Assembly (NCBI GenBank): GCA_002294045.1
Contig: DBEP01000061.1
Location: forward strand, 17,253 to 26,450
Source: Lachnoclostridium sp. UBA903
Lineage (GTDB): Bacteria > Bacillota > Clostridia > Lachnospirales > Lachnospiraceae
Length of the DNA stretch: 9,198 nucleotides
Direction: 5' to 3'
Below, in pieces: positions 5,701 to 9,198 of the stretch. Under the pieces are notes generated by a model. That model did no database searches, was not told the DNA's origin, and worked only from the letters and a program-made list of their open reading frames with translations. The stretch's first letter is position 1. Each line of letters opens with the position of its first letter. The position numbers and the translations under genes are program-made.

Positions 5701-7221
5701 TTATTGTTTTTTACCTAAACGGATTACATTCCAGGAAGCTTTCCTTAAAACTGCTGTTAAAATTCCGTCATTAATTGCGGTATTTTCTTCCTTCCGGGGT
5801 TGTACCGCCTGCTTAACGGCTGAGTTGACAGCCTGCAGGTCATCGCTGGCCAAAACAATATGTTCAATTAATTCATATCCGTCAAAGCTTCTGACATCAC
5901 AGGTAAATTCTATACCCTCCTCCAAATCACGGTTTACTGCAAATATGGTCACTTCCTCCGCCTCTTCCCTGTATACCGCAACGGCATCCACATCATAAAC
6001 ATCGGTATATTCCCTGGTGTCATGCCGGGTGGAATACAATACGGGCTGAAGGGCTGTTCCCCTGCCGTATCTGGAAGCATGGAGGTACGGATAGTAAATG
6101 GTTTGTTTCCAGGCAGGCCCGTTTGTTTCTGTCATAATGGGAGCAATAACGTTCACCAGCTGTGCCAGGCAGGCCATTTTAACCCTGTCGGCGTGTTTAA
6201 TAAAAGTAATCAGCATAAGACCTACCAATAAGGCATCCTCAAAATTATAGATATCCTCCAGCAGCGCCGGTGCCTTCTGCCAAGGTTCCTTTTTCATAAT
6301 ATTGTTATCGGCCTGGTTGGAATGATACCATACGTTCCATTCATCAAAGCTTAGGTTTATGTTCTTTTTTCCCCTCTTTTTCGCTTTTACATAATCACAG
6401 GTGGCAATTACAGTTTTAATAAAATGCTCTGTTTCCATAGATTTGGCCAGGAAATTCGGAGTATCATTTTCCTGGTTGCCGAAATATTGATGTAAGGAAA
6501 CATAATCCACATGGTCATATGTATGCTCCAGGGTAACTGCCTCCCATTCAGGAAAGGTCTTCATACTTGTGCTGGAGCTTCCGCAGGATACCAGCTCAAT
6601 ATCCGGGTCGATTAATTTCATTGCCTTGGCTGTTTCATAGGCAATCCTGCCGTATTCGGCCGGAGTTTTGGAGCCTAACTGCCAGGGTCCGTCCATTTCA
6701 TTGCCCAGGCACCAGGTTTTAATTTTGTGAGGCGTTTTATACCCATGCTTGATACGCAGCTCACTGTATCTGGTCCCGGCTTCATGATTACAGTACTCCA
6801 GCAGATTGCAGGCGTCACCGACACCTCTGGTCCCAAGGTTTACCGCCATCATCACCTCACTGCCGGCTATCCCGGCCCATTTGGCAAATTCATTTAATCC
6901 CACTTCATTGGTTTCCAGGCTTCTCCACGCCAGCTCCAGTCTTTTGGGCCTATCTTCTGCCGGGCCAACGCCGTCTTCCCAGTAATAATTGGAAACAAAA
7001 TTCCCTCCCGGATAACGGATAATCGGCACATTAAGTTCCCGGACCAGCGCGGTGACATCTTTCCGGAATCCGTCTTTGTCTGCACTGGGGTGATCCGGCT
7101 GGTAAATTCCTTCATAAACGGCCCTTCCTAAATGTTCGATAAAGGAACCGTAAACTCGCTTATCAATTTCAGCAATCTTAAACTCCTTATCAACTATCAT
7201 TTTTGCAAATTTTTTTGCCAT
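5701..7221 (-). CDS. abfA: Alpha-L-arabinofuranosidase, glycoside hydrolase family 51
   Basis: It removes terminal non-reducing alpha-L-arabinofuranosyl residues from arabinan, arabinoxylan or arabinogalactan oligosaccharides. The 506-residue protein has no signal peptide or membrane segment, so it acts in the cytoplasm on imported oligosaccharides. The (beta/alpha)8 barrel covers roughly residues 15-385, with PGGNFVSNYYWEDGVGP at 71-87, the acid/base glutamate in GNEMDGPW (173-180, E175), SLHQYFGN (242-249) and the nucleophile in SFDEWN (291-296, E294). E175 and E294 match the numbering of the characterised Geobacillus stearothermophilus enzyme. The last 110 or so residues form the usual beta-sandwich of GH51. 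The ATG at 7219-7221 has AGGAGG 8 bases upstream. It is monocistronic, with its own tandem promoters and terminator, and lies just upstream of the gal operon. Side activity on other furanosides cannot be judged. Confidence 0.96.
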   Translation of the reverse strand: MAKKFAKMIVDKEFKIAEIDKRVYGSFIEHLGRAVYEGIYQPDHPSADKDGFRKDVTALVRELNVPIIRYPGGNFVSNYYWEDGVGPAEDRPKRLELAWRSLETNEVGLNEFAKWAGIAGSEVMMAVNLGTRGVGDACNLLEYCNHEAGTRYSELRIKHGYKTPHKIKTWCLGNEMDGPWQLGSKTPAEYGRIAYETAKAMKLIDPDIELVSCGSSSTSMKTFPEWEAVTLEHTYDHVDYVSLHQYFGNQENDTPNFLAKSMETEHFIKTVIATCDYVKAKKRGKKNINLSFDEWNVWYHSNQADNNIMKKEPWQKAPALLEDIYNFEDALLVGLMLITFIKHADRVKMACLAQLVNVIAPIMTETNGPAWKQTIYYPYLHASRYGRGTALQPVLYSTRHDTREYTDVYDVDAVAVYREEAEEVTIFAVNRDLEEGIEFTCDVRSFDGYELIEHIVLASDDLQAVNSAVKQAVQPRKEENTAINDGILTAVLRKASWNVIRLGKKQ

Positions 7222-7243
7222 AATGTAATCCTCCTGCCTACTT

Positions 7244-7263
7244 TCAATTCAGATTAGAATTGA
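7244..7263. promoter_or_regulatory. Candidate operator (TCAATTC-N6-GAATTGA) in the abfA leader
   Basis: A perfect 7-6-7 inverted repeat lies between the nearer abfA promoter (start about 7298) and the ribosome binding site. The inner AATTC/GAATT arms recur in the leader of the regulator-gal operon (5356-5372). It may be a repressor site or, less likely, a weak mRNA hairpin. The adjacent ATACTGGTAT (7263-7272) is a second, smaller dyad. Confidence 0.45.
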
Positions 7264-7304
7264 TACTGGTATAGTTAAAATATTTTAGATGAGTCTTCCA
7301 TGTC

Positions 7305-7333
7305 ATTATACTATTTTCAGCGGATTACATCAA
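7305..7333 (-). promoter_or_regulatory. abfA proximal promoter
   Basis: On the minus strand, TTGATG (7328-7333) is followed after 17 bases by a perfect TATAAT (7305-7310). The predicted start is near 7298, leaving a leader of about 77 bases that contains the candidate operator. Confidence 0.7.
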
Positions 7334-7358
7334 GATATATTTTACTTTATAATAAAAT

Positions 7359-7386
7359 ATTATACTTTTTAATAATTTATTGTAAA
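7359..7386 (-). promoter_or_regulatory. abfA distal promoter
   Basis: On the minus strand, TTTACA (7381-7386, five of six consensus bases) is followed after 16 bases by TATAAT (7359-7364). It lies 54 bases upstream of the proximal promoter in very AT-rich DNA. In such DNA chance matches are common, so it is less certain than the proximal site. Confidence 0.5.
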
Positions 7387-7437
7387 CTATAAATGATTAT
7401 TACATGTATTCAGGCATGTTTCAGATAAGTCCGAAAC

Positions 7438-7461
7438 TTAGTTAAGAAATTTCTAAACTAA
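7438..7461. promoter_or_regulatory. 24-bp near-perfect palindrome upstream of abfA
   Basis: TTAGTTAAGAAA and TTTCTAAACTAA match as inverted halves at 11 of 12 positions with no spacer. It lies about 50 bases upstream of the distal abfA promoter and just past the lpdA terminator. A distal binding site for an activator or repressor is possible. No second copy was noticed in the other intergenic regions. Confidence 0.35.
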
Positions 7462-7478
7462 TATATTTGGAAATAATT

Positions 7479-7522
7479 AAACTATCAGGAACGGTAAAAC
7501 GAATTGCCGTTCCTGATAGTTT
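7479..7522 (-). terminator. Rho-independent terminator of lpdA
   Basis: Perfect 16-bp arms at 7479-7494 and 7507-7522 (core CTATCAGGAACGG) enclose a 12-base loop. On the minus strand the stem ends in TTT and runs on into TAATTATTT. It starts 44 bases after the lpdA stop. The other side is also T-rich, so it may stop transcription in both directions. It separates lpdA from abfA. Confidence 0.85.
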
Positions 7523-7566
7523 GGCATTTTCCGGACAAGTGGACGGATAATGTTATCTTAAATCCA

Positions 7567-9054
7567 TTATCTTTTTACCGGCATAAGGTGTATGGCCATT
7601 CCTTCCATGTCCTCCACTGCTTCCGTTACCGCCTCGTTGTAGGTCGGATGGGGCCTTATAACGGAAGCCATATCCTTTGCCGTTAATCCGTTTACTATGG
7701 CCGTGGCAAACTCCCCGATCATATCCGTTGCCCTGGCGCAGATAATTTGTGCCCCCAAAAGCTTACCGGTTGCGGAATCGCTTATAACTTTCACATAGCT
7801 CCTTTCATCCATGGATAATACCGTTTTGGCATTCCCTGACATTGGATATTTGCCTGTCTTTACCGCATAACCCTTAGCGGCTGCCTCCTCTTCACTAAGC
7901 CCGACCACCGCAACTTCCGGTGACGTATAAATGCAGGATGGAATTACATTCAGGTTAACGGCAGAAGGAAGGCCGCACATATTCTCAACGGCCGCAATTC
8001 CCTGGGCTGCCGCGGCATGTGCCAGCTGGGTTCCTCTTATTACATCCCCTACGGCATAGATTCCTTTTACACTTGTCTCAAAGCCGGAATCCACTTTTAT
8101 TTTATCTCCATCCATGTCTAAAAAAAATCCGCTTCCAAACAGACTCTTTGTATTAGCTGTGCGTCCTGCGGATACCAGAATTCCGTCCGCAGCTATTGTT
8201 TTTGCTGTTATGGCTTTCTTTATTTCCATTTCCCGGTCCGCAGTACCGGTTTGCCCCGGCAATCCTGCGCCACCCTCTTCATATTCACAGAGCAAACCAT
8301 GATTTTCCGAAATTTTTATCACTTTGGTTTTGGTATGGATTTTGATTCCTTTTTTCTTTAAATTCATGGCTACACTCTGGGAGATTTCTTTATCCATAGC
8401 AGGCAGAATCCGGTCTGCCGCTTCCAGGATTTCGACCTCACAGCCAAACTCCCGGTAAATAGTTGCGAATTCTATACCGACCACCCCTCCGCCAATGACC
8501 AGCAGCTTTTTATACAGCATATCCTTTTTCTCCAGCAGTTCGTCACTGGTTACCACATGCCCTGCACGGATGCCTTCAATACAGGGAAGATATGGCCTTG
8601 AGCCGGTGGCTATCAGAATTTTATCCGTAAGTATTTCCGTCCGTGTCTTTCCGCCGTCGGATGAACCGTCATTTTCCCGGGCAAGGCGGACGATACCCTG
8701 GTTTAAAATGGCAGCCGCTCCATTAAATACTGTAATTTTATTGGCTTTCAGCAGCCCCCTTATCCCATCCCGTATCTTTTTTACTACTTCCTCTTTTCTG
8801 TCCTGAATCTTATTGATATCATAGCTTAATCCGGATATTCCGATTCCGAATTTATCAAATTCCGCCGCCATATAATACAAGTGGGAGCTGTGCATTAAGG
8901 TTTTTGTGGGTATACACCCTCTATTTAAGCAGGTTCCGCCTATTTCTCCGCTTTCGGCAAGCGCCGTTTTAAGACCTGCTTTTGCTGCTTTGATTGCTGC
9001 GGTATAACCTCCCGGACCGCTTCCGATTACCACCAGGTCAAATTTCTCTTCCAT
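7567..9054 (-). CDS. lpdA: Dihydrolipoyl dehydrogenase (E3 component)
   Basis: It reoxidises protein-bound dihydrolipoamide with NAD+, as the shared E3 of 2-oxoacid dehydrogenase complexes and the glycine cleavage system. Visible features are the FAD motif GSGPGG (residues 11-16), the redox disulfide in GGTCLNRGCIPTK (C42 and C47), ATGSRP (149-154), the NAD motif GGGVVG (188-193), the second FAD motif GIYAVGD (331-337), and the C-terminal HPTYNE (469-474, H469 and E474) that completes the active site across the dimer. At 495 residues it is slightly long for the family, with loop insertions near 125-139 and 258-280, and it lacks an N-terminal lipoyl domain. No E1, E2 or gcv gene is in view; the partner complex is unknown and could lie beyond the right edge. 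The ATG at 9052-9054 was chosen because an in-frame TAA lies six codons upstream, but its ribosome binding site is unusual. Confidence 0.95.
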   Translation of the reverse strand: MEEKFDLVVIGSGPGGYTAAIKAAKAGLKTALAESGEIGGTCLNRGCIPTKTLMHSSHLYYMAAEFDKFGIGISGLSYDINKIQDRKEEVVKKIRDGIRGLLKANKITVFNGAAAILNQGIVRLARENDGSSDGGKTRTEILTDKILIATGSRPYLPCIEGIRAGHVVTSDELLEKKDMLYKKLLVIGGGVVGIEFATIYREFGCEVEILEAADRILPAMDKEISQSVAMNLKKKGIKIHTKTKVIKISENHGLLCEYEEGGAGLPGQTGTADREMEIKKAITAKTIAADGILVSAGRTANTKSLFGSGFFLDMDGDKIKVDSGFETSVKGIYAVGDVIRGTQLAHAAAAQGIAAVENMCGLPSAVNLNVIPSCIYTSPEVAVVGLSEEEAAAKGYAVKTGKYPMSGNAKTVLSMDERSYVKVISDSATGKLLGAQIICARATDMIGEFATAIVNGLTAKDMASVIRPHPTYNEAVTEAVEDMEGMAIHLMPVKR

Positions 9055-9063
9055 ATTCCATAA

Positions 9064-9092
9064 GGCTGTTTAAGACCGCAGCCCTTCCTCCT
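9064..9092 (-). promoter_or_regulatory. Distant ribosome binding site and small hairpin before lpdA
   Basis: The only good Shine-Dalgarno sequence, AGGAGG (9087-9092), lies 32 bases before the lpdA ATG, too far for normal use. Between them GGCTG (9079-9083) can pair with CAGCC (9064-9068) around a 10-base loop. Folding this stem would shorten the effective spacing to about 12 bases. An out-of-frame ATG at 9059-9061 opens a 7-codon reading frame overlapping the lpdA start. No convincing promoter was seen between here and the right edge. Confidence 0.4.
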
Positions 9093-9135
9093 ATCTTATT
9101 AAATTAATGCAATTTGCTGCCCGGGCAAAGCCGCC

Positions 9136-9154
9136 TAGAGTGTGTTTGAAAAAT
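9136..9154. repeat. Right copy of the inverted terminal-like repeat
   Basis: These 19 bases are the reverse complement of 1-19 with one mismatch. The sequence continues to the right into GC-richer DNA with a small GCTCC/GGAGC stem (9173-9177 with 9194-9198), which may be part of the same element. Similarity to the left copy ends abruptly on the inner side. Confidence 0.45.
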
Positions 9155-9198
9155 GCTTGTGCCGGGCTGGATGCTCCAATTTGTGGGAGACAAGGAGC

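Noticed and set aside
5609..5998. 129-codon plus-strand open frame across the abfA terminator and 3' end
   Set aside because: It overlaps a terminator hairpin and the antisense of GH51 coding sequence; an accidental open frame is the simpler explanation.
9118..9127. TGCCCGGGCA palindrome upstream of lpdA as an operator
   Set aside because: A 10-bp GC palindrome alone, with no clear promoter beside it, is too little to call.
9093..9135. lpdA promoter (TTGCCC with TAATTT-type -10)
   Set aside because: The best -10 candidate matches only three of six consensus positions, so no promoter was called; lpdA could also be cotranscribed from beyond the right edge.

Overview
The window is ordinary chromosomal DNA of a low-to-mid GC Gram-positive bacterium. 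The best guess is a Clostridia member of the Lachnospiraceae type. The reasons are strong AGGAGG-like ribosome binding sites, a type 2 (Firmicutes-style) GalT, a GH51 arabinofuranosidase close to the Bacillus/Clostridium enzymes, and structured palindromic intergenic repeats. The taxonomic placement is inference. All six genes lie on the minus strand, so transcription runs from high to low coordinates. No tRNA, rRNA, CRISPR array or transposase gene was seen.

Layout, in transcription order. (1) 7567-9054: dihydrolipoyl dehydrogenase (lpdA), a single gene with an odd ribosome binding site, followed by a strong stem-loop terminator at 7479-7522. (2) 7222-7566, 345 bases without a gene: that terminator, a 24-bp palindrome, an AT-rich stretch, two tandem sigma-A-type promoters and a 7-6-7 inverted repeat just before abfA. 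(3) 5701-7221: intracellular GH51 alpha-L-arabinofuranosidase (abfA), monocistronic, with a terminator at 5625-5664. (4) 5318-5700, 383 bases without a gene: the abfA terminator, a cluster of hairpins at 5477-5602 that looks like a dispersed palindromic repeat, and the promoter of the next operon. (5) 518-5317: a four-gene operon made of an ArsR-like winged-helix regulator with a large uncharacterised C-terminal domain, then galK, galE and galT. (6) 1-517: no gene, but a terminator-like stem and a striking 276-bp imperfect palindrome at 77-352 flanked by a 12-bp near-perfect direct repeat.

The galK-galE-galT genes make up the Leloir core: galactose to galactose-1-phosphate (GalK), uridylyl exchange with UDP-glucose (GalT), and regeneration of UDP-glucose (GalE). 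No galM and no sugar transporter are visible. The neighbouring arabinofuranosidase suggests, but does not prove, use of arabinose- and galactose-containing plant oligosaccharides such as arabinogalactan fragments. Similar AATTC-N6/7-GAATT inverted repeats lie in the leaders of both abfA and the regulator-gal operon. This makes the regulator a candidate controller of both units.

No clearly new multi-gene system is present. The items most worth a second look are the regulator's unknown C-terminal domain with its possible shared operator, the 276-bp palindrome, the 5477-5602 hairpin cluster, and the inverted copies of one 19-bp sequence near the two ends of the window.
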